From Paenibacillus solanacearum (lineage in GTDB: Bacteria > Bacillota > Bacilli > Paenibacillales > NBRC-103111): 64,000 bases of DNA. Where the stretch lies: the NCBI RefSeq assembly GCF_910593845.1, contig NZ_CAJVAS010000001.1:372001-436000 (forward strand), in the 5' to 3' direction. Below, piece after piece: positions 53,332 to 61,030 of this stretch (position 1 is its first letter; every line of letters starts with the position of its first letter). The notes beneath the pieces were generated by a model. That model saw only the letters and a program-made list of their open reading frames with translations. It searched no databases and had not been told where the DNA came from. The position numbers and the translations under genes are program-made.

Positions 53332-54246
53332 TCAAACGGCAGGGCGGTCGTTTCGGCGAGCCGCGAGCCGCCGAAGCTGCGGCAGATTGGCAACCGCAAT
53401 CCCGGACAAGATGAGAGCCGTGCCTGCAATGGAGTACACGGATATGGACTCTCCATATACAAGGGCGCCTAAGCCGAGGGCGATCACGGGCGAAACGTAC
53501 AGCCAGGTGGATGGGAAGAAGGCATTCGTCGCCTTCAGCAGCCACGCATACAAGCTATGTCCCAGCATGGAGCCTGCGATAATGAGGTACAGCAATGACC
53601 CTATGGCAGGCAGGATATGCAGCGAGTGCGTAGTCGCGCGCTCGGTCATCAACGACAAGACGATCAAGGCAATCCCGCCGTACATCATCTGCACGGAATT
53701 CATCGCCAGAGGTGAGATCCCCTCGCTGCGAAGCATCACATGGCGAGTATACAAGCTGCCGGCCGCATAGCCGGCCTCTCCAACCAGCACGACGATACAG
53801 CTCCACACCCACAAAGTATTGCTGCCCAGGACCAGGTTAGGCAGCATGAGCAGAAACACACCGGCGAAGCCGATTGCGCATCCGATGATGCTGCTGGGTC
53901 TGGCCGGTTGGCGCATGAACGCGGTCTGCATCATCAAAATCATCATCGGGCCGGTCGCCGATAACATCGCCGCGATGCCGGAGTCGATATGCTGTTCCGC
54001 CCAGTACAGCGCGGCGAACGTCATAAAGGTGCTCGTGAAGCCGATCAGCATGAGCTCTGTTTGCAGCAGCATTGACAGCTTCACTTTCCTCTTCCGCAGC
54101 ATCCAGACAAACAGAATCAGTCCGGCTGCCAAAAATCGCAGCCCCGCGGAAAAAAATGGCGGTAGCCCGGCTTCCACGCCGATCTTGATCGACAAAAACG
54201 TCGTACCGAAAATGGCGCACATGAGCAAATAATTAAAAAGAACCAT
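53332..54246 (-). CDS. EamA/DMT family exporter
   Basis: This 304-residue transporter has ten predicted membrane helices in two EamA repeats (first AIFGTTFLSIKIGVEAGLPP, second GSLYTRHVMLRSEGISPLAM to VSPVIALGLGALVYGESISVYSIAG). The family exports amino acids and related metabolites. ATG 54246 has GGAGGATG upstream. Divergent MocR regulator at 54349 is the classic partner of such exporters. Confidence 0.92.
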   Translation of the reverse strand: MVLFNYLLMCAIFGTTFLSIKIGVEAGLPPFFSAGLRFLAAGLILFVWMLRKRKVKLSMLLQTELMLIGFTSTFMTFAALYWAEQHIDSGIAAMLSATGPMMILMMQTAFMRQPARPSSIIGCAIGFAGVFLLMLPNLVLGSNTLWVWSCIVVLVGEAGYAAGSLYTRHVMLRSEGISPLAMNSVQMMYGGIALIVLSLMTERATTHSLHILPAIGSLLYLIIAGSMLGHSLYAWLLKATNAFFPSTWLYVSPVIALGLGALVYGESISVYSIAGTALILSGIAVANLPQLRRLAARRNDRPAV

Positions 54247-54348
54247 AGTACATCCTCCTTCCCGTATACTATAATGGCTACATGATAGAACAGATTGGGA
54301 AGATTAGAACAGAAGGCGGGAATGACAGGCCGGAAGGAGCAGGGCAGG

Positions 54349-55797
54349 ATGGCGCGAGGAAAGCAGGAAACGCAAGAGGCCTGGAATAAAGTGGACACCG
54401 TATGCCGTGTGGTGGAGGAAGGAATCCGGCGCGGAGAATGGACGGCGCCGGACAAGCTCCCGTCTGTCCGGGCGATGGCCGAGCGTCTGGGGATGCACCG
54501 CCTGACGGTTATGAAGGCGTATCAGAAGCTGGCGGACGACGGGGTTATCGAAGCGAAATACAAATCGGGGTATTTCGTTCGCGAAGCGGACCGCGAACTG
54601 AAGGCTCCCTCGGACGTTGAACCGTCATGGGATTATCAAGCCAAGAACGTGTATACGAATCGCAGCCGGCTGGCGGACATTCATCGCGTCCCGGTCGATT
54701 ACCAGATGTCGGAAGCGCTCATCGATCCCGGCCTGCTGCCGAATATGTATATGTCGAATTACGTAAAACAAATATTTGACCTGTACCCTAAGCTGCTCAG
54801 CACGTATTCAACCGTCATGGGCGATCCGGAGTTAAGGGAGTCGATGGCCGGTTTTTTTAAAGAAAAACAAGGCATTGCCTTGCATCCCGATGAACTCATG
54901 ATTACGACCGGCTCCCAGCAGGCGATCGACCTGGTGTCCAGATCGCTCGTGAAGCCCGGCGACAAAATCCTGATCGAGCGGCCGACCTATAGTCCGGCGA
55001 TCGATGTGTTTGCGCAGCAAAATATTCGCCTTATTCCGGTTTCCATTACGCCGGACGGGTATGATCTGGAGCAGCTGGAACACGTCATGAAGCGCGAGCG
55101 GCCGCGGCTGTTCTATATGAACCCGACGTTCCACAATCCGACCGGCTTTACGGTGCCGGTCCGCCAGCGCAAGCTGCTGGTCGAGCTCGCGGAGCGGTAC
55201 GAATGCATACTGGTGGAGGATGACGTATACCACGACATGTACTTCGGCAATTCGCCGCCGCCGCCGTTATTTTATTACGATACCGAGGGATACGTCATCT
55301 ACATTCGCAGCTTTAGCAAGTACGTCGCGCCCGGTCTGCGGATTTCCGTCCTGGCTGCGCGGCCTTCGCTGATGCGCGGCATCGCGCCGGTCAAGGCGCT
55401 TGCGGATAACGGCACGCCGCTGCTGAACCAGAAGATGTTCCAGCTTTATTTCTTCTCCAGCCGGCTTCAAGAGCATGTTGCGAAGCTGCGAATCGCGCTG
55501 CAGCTCCGCAAGGAGAAGATGGAGCGGCTGCTCGCCGGAACGGGCTGGCGCTGGACGAGCCCGGGCGGAGGGTTAAATCTATGGGTGCAGCTGCCGGACG
55601 GCTTTCCCGTCGACCGATTGCTTGCCCGCTGCCTGGAGCAGTCGGTCGCGTTCGTGCCCGGCAGCATTTGCGATCCGCTCGGAGAGCTCGATTCATGGAT
55701 AAGGCTCAGCTACTCCTTCATCAATGAATCGCTGATGGAAGAAGGGCTGCGGCGGTTAATCGCCGCAGCCGGGGAGCTGCATAACGGTTCAACTTAA
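54349..55797 (+). CDS. MocR family regulator (GntR-aminotransferase fusion)
   Basis: This 482-residue protein has an N-terminal GntR winged helix (DKLPSVRAMAERLGMHRLTVMKAYQKLADDGVIEAKYKSGYFV). It is fused to a fold-type-I aminotransferase-like domain with the PLP motifs TTGSQQAIDLVSRSL, NPTFHNPTGF and the lysine-containing IRSFSKYVAPGLRI. It senses a PLP-reactive compound and regulates neighbouring genes, here most likely the divergent EamA exporter. ATG 54349 follows GGAAGGAG; ATG 54322 is a weaker start. Confidence 0.92.
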   Translation: MARGKQETQEAWNKVDTVCRVVEEGIRRGEWTAPDKLPSVRAMAERLGMHRLTVMKAYQKLADDGVIEAKYKSGYFVREADRELKAPSDVEPSWDYQAKNVYTNRSRLADIHRVPVDYQMSEALIDPGLLPNMYMSNYVKQIFDLYPKLLSTYSTVMGDPELRESMAGFFKEKQGIALHPDELMITTGSQQAIDLVSRSLVKPGDKILIERPTYSPAIDVFAQQNIRLIPVSITPDGYDLEQLEHVMKRERPRLFYMNPTFHNPTGFTVPVRQRKLLVELAERYECILVEDDVYHDMYFGNSPPPPLFYYDTEGYVIYIRSFSKYVAPGLRISVLAARPSLMRGIAPVKALADNGTPLLNQKMFQLYFFSSRLQEHVAKLRIALQLRKEKMERLLAGTGWRWTSPGGGLNLWVQLPDGFPVDRLLARCLEQSVAFVPGSICDPLGELDSWIRLSYSFINESLMEEGLRRLIAAAGELHNGST

Positions 55798-55808
55798 GCG
55801 GAGCGAGC

Positions 55809-57011
55809 TCAGGTTGCCCGTCCCGGCGTCGGATCGGCGTGTTTCTGGGGCTTCGCCAGCGCGCCGCTCCGAATGAATACGAGCAGTGAGCAGGCCAGGG
55901 ATATGCCGGCAAACAGGCCTACTGCGGTATAACCGTGAAACAGCGAGTAAACGATGCCGGCGCTCCATGCGCCGAACGTCGTCGCCGCATTCATAGTGGA
56001 GGTGGCGAGGCTGGAGATCGTTCCGCGGATCGTCGGGTTCAAGCTGTTCAACAGGCCTACCATCAGCGGGAACAACACGCCAAGGACGGCGAAGATAAGG
56101 AAGTACACCGCTTTGACGGCAAGAACCGACGATACGTATGGCAGTGCCATATAGGCCGCGATCACGACAAGCATGCCGATCGTCATCGTCTGCAGCTGGC
56201 TCAGCGCCTTCAGCACATAGGGGCTGCACAGGCTGCCGAGAACGTTGCCGAGCCCGAGAAACAGGATGACGTATCCGGTTTCGTCAACCGAAAGGTGAAA
56301 GCGGTCGGTCATCCATTTCCCGAGAAAGGCAAAGGCGGCGCTGCTGCCTAAATGGACGAAGAAGTAGGCGAGATAAGTGCCTCTTGCTTTGCCGCTGGTC
56401 AGCAGAGGGACGTATCTTTTGAACAAGGACGGCTTGGCCGCAGGCTGCTCGAGCGGCTTCATGGTGGGCAGGACGAAGCAGGCCGCGGCCGCCAGCAGCA
56501 GCGAGAAGAGGCCGATAGTCCAGAACGGGAGCGACCAACGGCCGACAGCGAGCATGCTTCCGATCGGTACGCCGAGCGCCTGCGAGACGGCAAGGCCGGC
56601 GTAGGCGACGCCCAGCGCTTTGCCGATTTTGGCCGGAGGAAACAGTGTCGGGATCGAAGCCCATACTTGAGGCGCCGTAAACGCCGCGCTCACTCCCGCC
56701 AAGAAGCGGAAGAGGCACATCGTCCAGAAGCTGGACGCGAATCCGCATAAGCAAGTGGATATAGCGAAGCAAACAAGGCCGGACAGCAGCACTTTTTTGC
56801 GATCCCATCCGTCGGATAGCGGACCGGCGATCAGCGCGAACACGGCCGACCCGAGCGTGTACGCTCCGATCATCCAGCCGGCGATTCCGGTTGGAACGCC
56901 GAACGCCGTCTGCAGCGTCGGGATCAGCGGGGAGATCAGAAACGTATCCGTACCGATCACGAACATGATAAGAAAAAACAATACGATCAATTTATTCAAT
57001 GTGTTCACCAT
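55809..57011 (-). CDS. MFS transporter, drug-efflux-like
   Basis: This 400-residue protein has 12 predicted helices, MFS motif A (GPLSDGWDRKKVLLSG) between helices 2 and 3, and motif C-like GVAYAGLAVSQALGVPIGSML, which is found in drug/H+ antiporters. It converges with the MocR gene (11 bases apart) and is divergent from a WYL regulator that probably controls it through the palindrome at 57052-57070. Substrate unknown. Confidence 0.92.
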   Translation of the reverse strand: MVNTLNKLIVLFFLIMFVIGTDTFLISPLIPTLQTAFGVPTGIAGWMIGAYTLGSAVFALIAGPLSDGWDRKKVLLSGLVCFAISTCLCGFASSFWTMCLFRFLAGVSAAFTAPQVWASIPTLFPPAKIGKALGVAYAGLAVSQALGVPIGSMLAVGRWSLPFWTIGLFSLLLAAAACFVLPTMKPLEQPAAKPSLFKRYVPLLTSGKARGTYLAYFFVHLGSSAAFAFLGKWMTDRFHLSVDETGYVILFLGLGNVLGSLCSPYVLKALSQLQTMTIGMLVVIAAYMALPYVSSVLAVKAVYFLIFAVLGVLFPLMVGLLNSLNPTIRGTISSLATSTMNAATTFGAWSAGIVYSLFHGYTAVGLFAGISLACSLLVFIRSGALAKPQKHADPTPGRAT

Positions 57012-57051
57012 TCCTTTTCATTTGACCTTGAGCTTCATTGTAGTAGATAAT

Positions 57052-57070
57052 AGTGACAATTAATGTCACT
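57052..57070. promoter_or_regulatory. Palindromic operator between MFS and WYL genes
   Basis: AGTGACAATTAATGTCACT has seven-base perfect arms (AGTGACA/TGTCACT) and an AT centre, located between the two divergent starts. It is a likely binding site of the WYL regulator. Confidence 0.75.
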
Positions 57071-57098
57071 AAAATAAAAATAATAACGGAGCGGAGTC

Positions 57099-58046
57099 AT
57101 GCCGAAATCGAAACGATTGCTGGAACTGATGATGACGGTCAATCGAAAGCGGAAATTTACGGTGAAAGAACTGGCTGAGGAGTTCGGCGTATCGACCCGA
57201 ACGATGCTTAGAGACTTACAGGAATTAAGCGAGCTTGGCGTGCCGCTGTACTCGGAAGTCGGGCCTCACGGCGGATACCAGGTGCTGAAGGAACGAATAC
57301 TGCCGCCGATCGCCTTCTCCGAGGAGGAGGCTGTAGCGATGTTTTTTGCGGTGCATGCGCTCCGTCACTATTCTTCGCTGCCCTTCGAAGCGGAATCGGC
57401 TTCCGCCCTGGACAAGTTCTATTTGCATATGTCCGGCGACGTGCGCGATCGCATCGATCAGATGAAGAACCGGTTTGATTTCGTGACGCCGACGAGACAG
57501 CAGGCATCGCCGCATTTGCCGATCTTGCTGGAGGCGGCCGTTCAGCAGCAGGTGCTGCGCATTGAATACGAATCGCGGGGAGCAGCGGCGTGCCGCAGCA
57601 TACAGCCGATCGGCATCTATGCGAGCAGCGGCCTGTGGTTTTGTCCGGCGTACTGCTTTCTTCGCCAGGAATTCCGCATCTTCCGCTGCGATCGTATTCG
57701 TTCAGCAGCTCGCGAGACCGATGGTACGGAGCCGATCGACTTGCGGGATGTGCATCTCGGCAACAGGGAGGCGCATTTCCACACGGAGAAAGCCTCGACC
57801 GGTCTCTATGCGGAGCTTAGCCGCAGAGGCGTTCAAATGTGCGAGGCGGTATTATGGCTCGGATCGCATCTGCATGTACGCGAAGACGGTACAGGCTGGC
57901 TGGAAGGGCCGATTCCGCGAGACGAGCTTTCTTTTTATGCGAGATTTTTCGTGGGACTTGGCAATGAAGCGACGGTGAAGCAGCCGGCGGAGCTGATCGA
58001 AGATATGAAGCGGCAGTTTGCCGAGATTATGTCCAAATACGATTAG
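57099..58046 (+). CDS. YafY-like HTH and WYL domain regulator
   Basis: This 315-residue protein has an N-terminal HTH_11 domain (KRLLELMMTVNRKRKFTVKELAEEFGVSTRTMLRDLQEL) and a central WYL domain (VLRIEYESRGAAACRSIQPIGIYASSGLWFCPAYCFLRQEFRIFRCDRI). A C-terminal WCX-like extension follows. WYL domains bind small ligands or nucleic acids. Divergence from the MFS gene and the palindrome between them suggest a regulator-exporter pair. Confidence 0.9.
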   Translation: MPKSKRLLELMMTVNRKRKFTVKELAEEFGVSTRTMLRDLQELSELGVPLYSEVGPHGGYQVLKERILPPIAFSEEEAVAMFFAVHALRHYSSLPFEAESASALDKFYLHMSGDVRDRIDQMKNRFDFVTPTRQQASPHLPILLEAAVQQQVLRIEYESRGAAACRSIQPIGIYASSGLWFCPAYCFLRQEFRIFRCDRIRSAARETDGTEPIDLRDVHLGNREAHFHTEKASTGLYAELSRRGVQMCEAVLWLGSHLHVREDGTGWLEGPIPRDELSFYARFFVGLGNEATVKQPAELIEDMKRQFAEIMSKYD

Positions 58047-58167
58047 CGGGATATGAGGCCAAGATGACGCGATATTAGCTTGAGCGCGGGTTACGTCGGT
58101 TGAGAAAATGATGTAGTATACGCCCGCGCTTAATGATACGATGGAATAAAGTCCGACGGCTATTATA

Positions 58168-58177
58168 CTAACGTTAG
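58168..58177 (+). promoter_or_regulatory. CTAACGTTAG palindrome at the kinase promoter
   Basis: This perfect ten-base palindrome overlaps the putative -10 TATACT. A related CTAAC-n4-GTTAG (59989-60002) lies before the next gene, which suggests a shared regulator. Confidence 0.45.
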
Positions 58178-58196
58178 CGCTGCGAGGAGAATAGGC

Positions 58197-59885
58197 ATGC
58201 GAGACAATTTTCCCATTACGAGATTAACGCATTTCTGCAAGCAAGGAACCGGTACGCATATTCTCTACATGTACAACGAAATCGATCAATATATGGCCAA
58301 TGCCGTTCGCTTTATTATCGATGGGCTGGTTAACCGGGAAGCCGTCTTATTCGTCGATACGGAGCACCGCATCGCGGCTATGCGCGAGGAACTGGAATCG
58401 CGAGGCTTTCCTCTGGAACGTTATCACAATCTGATCTTTACGGATAGCGCCCGAGCTTATTATGCCGGCGATCGTTTTGACGGCGGTCAAGCGGGCAAAC
58501 TAATCGATCTGATCCAGCCGTTCGTAGAAAAAAACGAAAAAATACGGACATGGGGACAAGTTCTTTTGCCGGACCGCGACGTTGTTCTGGAGCAGCTTCG
58601 CACATTCGAATACCACAGCGATCATTTTATCGAACGAACCGGTACGATTTCCGTATGCGCTTATAACGGCTTGACTACGCCGGCTTACATACAGAACGAA
58701 CTGTTAAAATCTCACAATTATTTCATGACGGATACCGAATTCAGTGCATCGCCATTATACAGCAGAGACCATCTCGCGACCTTCAACGGCGAAGAATTGG
58801 ACCGGTTACGAAGGCTGGAGCAGCAAATGATCGAGCTTAAGGATCATAACGACCGGCTGACCGTGGAAAATAAACTGATCGCGCAAAACGAGCAGAAGGT
58901 CCGAATCATTATTGACCAGCTGCCTATTCCGGTCATTATCAGAAGAAAAGCCCGAATCTTGTTTCAGAACGGCGTTGCACAGCGAATTTTTACGATCAAC
59001 GATGAGGACGCTGTGGAAGGGAACCTGCTGCTTCCGTTTTTTGACGCATATGACACAGACCCTGCCGCTGTGGAAGACAAGAAAGTGCATCAACACGAGT
59101 TGAGCTATAAGAATGGCAAAAAAACGCATTATTTGATCCAATCGATCGAAACGATGTATGAAGGGGAAGCAGCGATTCTTCATTCGTTTGTCGACATTAC
59201 GCATGAGAAAGAGTCGGAGAAGCTCATTCTCCGTTCCGAAAAGCTGAACATCGCAGGCGAGCTCGCCGCTGGGATTGCCCATGAATTGCGGAACCCGCTT
59301 ACCGCGATTAAAGGCTTCTTCCGCATGTTAAAAACGTCGAATGATAAGAAACAGCTGTATTATTCCGTCATCGAGGAAGAACTCTCGCGCATCGAACAAA
59401 TCTCAAGCGAGCTCCTGTCCCTAGCCAAGCCGCATTCGGAGAGCCGCAGCGACCATAATCTCGTGCAGTTGATCCGCGAGGTTGCGATACTGCTTACCCC
59501 GCAAGCGAATTGGGGCAACATGCAAATTGAGATCCAATCGGACCAAGAACAATTGTATGTACACTGCGAAGATACGAAAATGAAGCAAGTGTTCATCAAC
59601 CTCATTAAAAACGCAATGGATGCCATGAGTCATGGCGGCACGATCTCGATTGTCATCCGTCAGCAGCCGGACGGGGTTCAGGTTCAAGTCACCGATGAAG
59701 GAAGCGGGATTCCGCCGCAGCTATTGAATAAGATCGGCGAACCGTTCTATACGACGAAGGAGAAAGGGACCGGACTCGGGTTAATGGTCTGCTTCCAAAT
59801 CATCGAAAGTCACGCAGGGACGATTCATGTGGACAGCAAGGTGGGCATCGGGACGACGTTTACGATTATATTGCCTCATGTATAA
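58197..59885 (+). CDS. MEDS-PAS sensor histidine kinase
   Basis: This 562-residue soluble kinase has an N-terminal MEDS/DcmR-like sensory domain (THILYMYNEIDQYMANAVRFIIDGL to about 175), a coiled linker, a PAS domain (about 245-345), HisKA with GIAHELRNPLTAIKGF (His362), and HATPase_c with NLIKNAMDAM and GTGLGLM. Without membrane helices it senses a cytosolic signal. No response regulator is adjacent, as in orphan sporulation-type kinases of Bacillales, so a phosphorelay role is possible but unproven. The start at 58197 follows GAGGAGAATAG. TATACT (58164-58169) overlaps the palindrome CTAACGTTAG. Confidence 0.9.
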   Translation: MRDNFPITRLTHFCKQGTGTHILYMYNEIDQYMANAVRFIIDGLVNREAVLFVDTEHRIAAMREELESRGFPLERYHNLIFTDSARAYYAGDRFDGGQAGKLIDLIQPFVEKNEKIRTWGQVLLPDRDVVLEQLRTFEYHSDHFIERTGTISVCAYNGLTTPAYIQNELLKSHNYFMTDTEFSASPLYSRDHLATFNGEELDRLRRLEQQMIELKDHNDRLTVENKLIAQNEQKVRIIIDQLPIPVIIRRKARILFQNGVAQRIFTINDEDAVEGNLLLPFFDAYDTDPAAVEDKKVHQHELSYKNGKKTHYLIQSIETMYEGEAAILHSFVDITHEKESEKLILRSEKLNIAGELAAGIAHELRNPLTAIKGFFRMLKTSNDKKQLYYSVIEEELSRIEQISSELLSLAKPHSESRSDHNLVQLIREVAILLTPQANWGNMQIEIQSDQEQLYVHCEDTKMKQVFINLIKNAMDAMSHGGTISIVIRQQPDGVQVQVTDEGSGIPPQLLNKIGEPFYTTKEKGTGLGLMVCFQIIESHAGTIHVDSKVGIGTTFTIILPHV

Positions 59886-60053
59886 GATATCGCCTACGCT
59901 CTGCATAGAATGGGTGTTAATCGCAGGGGTCAGGGTTATGGCCGCTATGTTTTTATTGTATATTCATGCGATATGATGCATAATTATGCTAACGCTTGTT
60001 AGATGCTCCGTGGTTGCTATGGGATACAATTTAAATGACAGGGGGCCGGGACT

Positions 60054-60662
60054 ATGCCATTGCAATGCGAGTCATCGTCCATCGACGATTATTTATCCGA
60101 AACGGAAGACGTGGATGTCAGTCATCTTACTATTATCGAGAAAGCGAGGGAGTTAAGGTCCGGCGCTGCCAACGAAACGGAGTTCGTTCAGAAGGCGTAT
60201 GCGTTCGTTCGCGATCACATCTCGCACTCTTGGGATATTCAAAGCCAACGGATTACACGCCGAGCTTCGGAAGTGCTTTATTTCAAGGAAGGCATCTGCT
60301 ATGCCAAATCGAATTTGCTATGCGCCTTATTGCGGAGCCAGGGCGTTCCGGCGGGCTTTTGCTATCAACGGCTTACTGTTGGCGATACGCCGGATACCGG
60401 GCTTTGCCTTCATGCGCTGAATGCCGTTTATTTATCGGAGCATGACCGGTGGATTCGCTTGGATGCGCGGGGAAATAAAGCGGGTGTTCAAGCCGAATTT
60501 TCGCTGGGGGAAGAAAAGCTCGCTTTTCCGATCCGGGAAGCGTACGGCGAGAAGGATTTCCTGACGATTTACAAGGCGCCGAATGCCAAGACCCTTCATG
60601 TTCTGAAGCATCACGACAACTGCATGACGATGTATCTTCATGGGCTGCCAAGCGAATTGTAG
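60054..60662 (+). CDS. Transglutaminase-like superfamily protein
   Basis: This 202-residue protein has a complete papain-like triad of the transglutaminase-core fold: Cys82 in EGICYAKSNLL, His120 in LHALNAV and Asp137 in RLDARGN. It lacks a signal peptide. Bacterial members are usually peptidases or amidases rather than crosslinkers. ATG 60054 follows ACAGGGGGCCGGG. The upstream CTAAC-n4-GTTAG motif overlaps TATGCT (59985-59990), a possible -10. Confidence 0.85.
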   Translation: MPLQCESSSIDDYLSETEDVDVSHLTIIEKARELRSGAANETEFVQKAYAFVRDHISHSWDIQSQRITRRASEVLYFKEGICYAKSNLLCALLRSQGVPAGFCYQRLTVGDTPDTGLCLHALNAVYLSEHDRWIRLDARGNKAGVQAEFSLGEEKLAFPIREAYGEKDFLTIYKAPNAKTLHVLKHHDNCMTMYLHGLPSEL

Positions 60663-60752
60663 CCCAGTTTGCGTGCGGCGCGGGAATCGTCCCGAGCGGA
60701 TCGATGAAGATCGCGCTCGGATAGCACTCTGACTGCTGAACGGGACAACGGG

Positions 60753-60781
60753 TTGCAATCCGCGAATCGGCATGATATGAT
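60753..60781 (+). promoter_or_regulatory. Sigma-A promoter of the ABC-F leader
   Basis: TTGCAA (60753-60758) and TATGAT (60776-60781) have a 17-base spacer, placing the start near 60788 and giving a leader of about 240 bases. Confidence 0.75.
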
Positions 60782-60803
60782 ACGTGTAACTTAGGCGACG
60801 GGA

Positions 60804-60821
60804 GTGAAAAGGATAATGTAA
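60804..60821 (+). CDS. Five-codon micro-ORF in the ABC-F leader
   Basis: GTG AAA AGG ATA ATG TAA encodes MKRIM, with AGGCG at 60793-60797 as a possible ribosome binding site. The internal ATG followed at once by TAA could also act as a start-stop element. It lies within the 5' strand of the leader hairpin, so a ribosome here would melt that hairpin. Translation is inferred. Confidence 0.45.
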   Translation: MKRIM

Positions 60822-60969
60822 TTTTTCTTGCTGATCATAAAACAGGATAGCGAAGATTTTTTCGCGTGTTTTATTGTTCATACGCAAGAAAGTTACATTC
60901 TCTTTTCACTCAAACGAAATATCCTGTTCCTGCGGCTCCATGAGGAGCGCTGGTTCGTTATATTTATTT

Positions 60970-61011
60970 GAGCTACAAGAAGAGTAACTTTCTTGTAGCT
61001 CTTTTATTTTT
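60970..61011 (+). terminator. Attenuator terminator directly before the ABC-F gene
   Basis: GAGCTACAAGAA (60970-60981) pairs with TTCTTGTAGCTC (60990-61001), followed by TTTTATTTTT. It ends 20 bases before the start codon, so transcription is expected to stop here unless the leader refolds. Confidence 0.88.
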
Positions 61012-61030
61012 GTAACGGGGGGATTGCCAT

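Larger units (their letters stand above)
60802..61011 (+). promoter_or_regulatory. Transcription attenuator in front of the ABC-F gene
   Basis: There are four interacting segments. Segment 1 (60802-60831) pairs with segment 2 (60884-60911) in a 28-base stem. Segment 2's CAAGAAAGTTAC (60885-60896) is exactly complementary to segment 3, GTAACTTTCTTG (60984-60995). Segment 3 is also part of the terminator hairpin. Pairing 2:3 destroys the terminator and 1:2 allows it. ACAGGATA and TATCCTGT in the middle offer a further alternative pairing. Confidence 0.8.
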
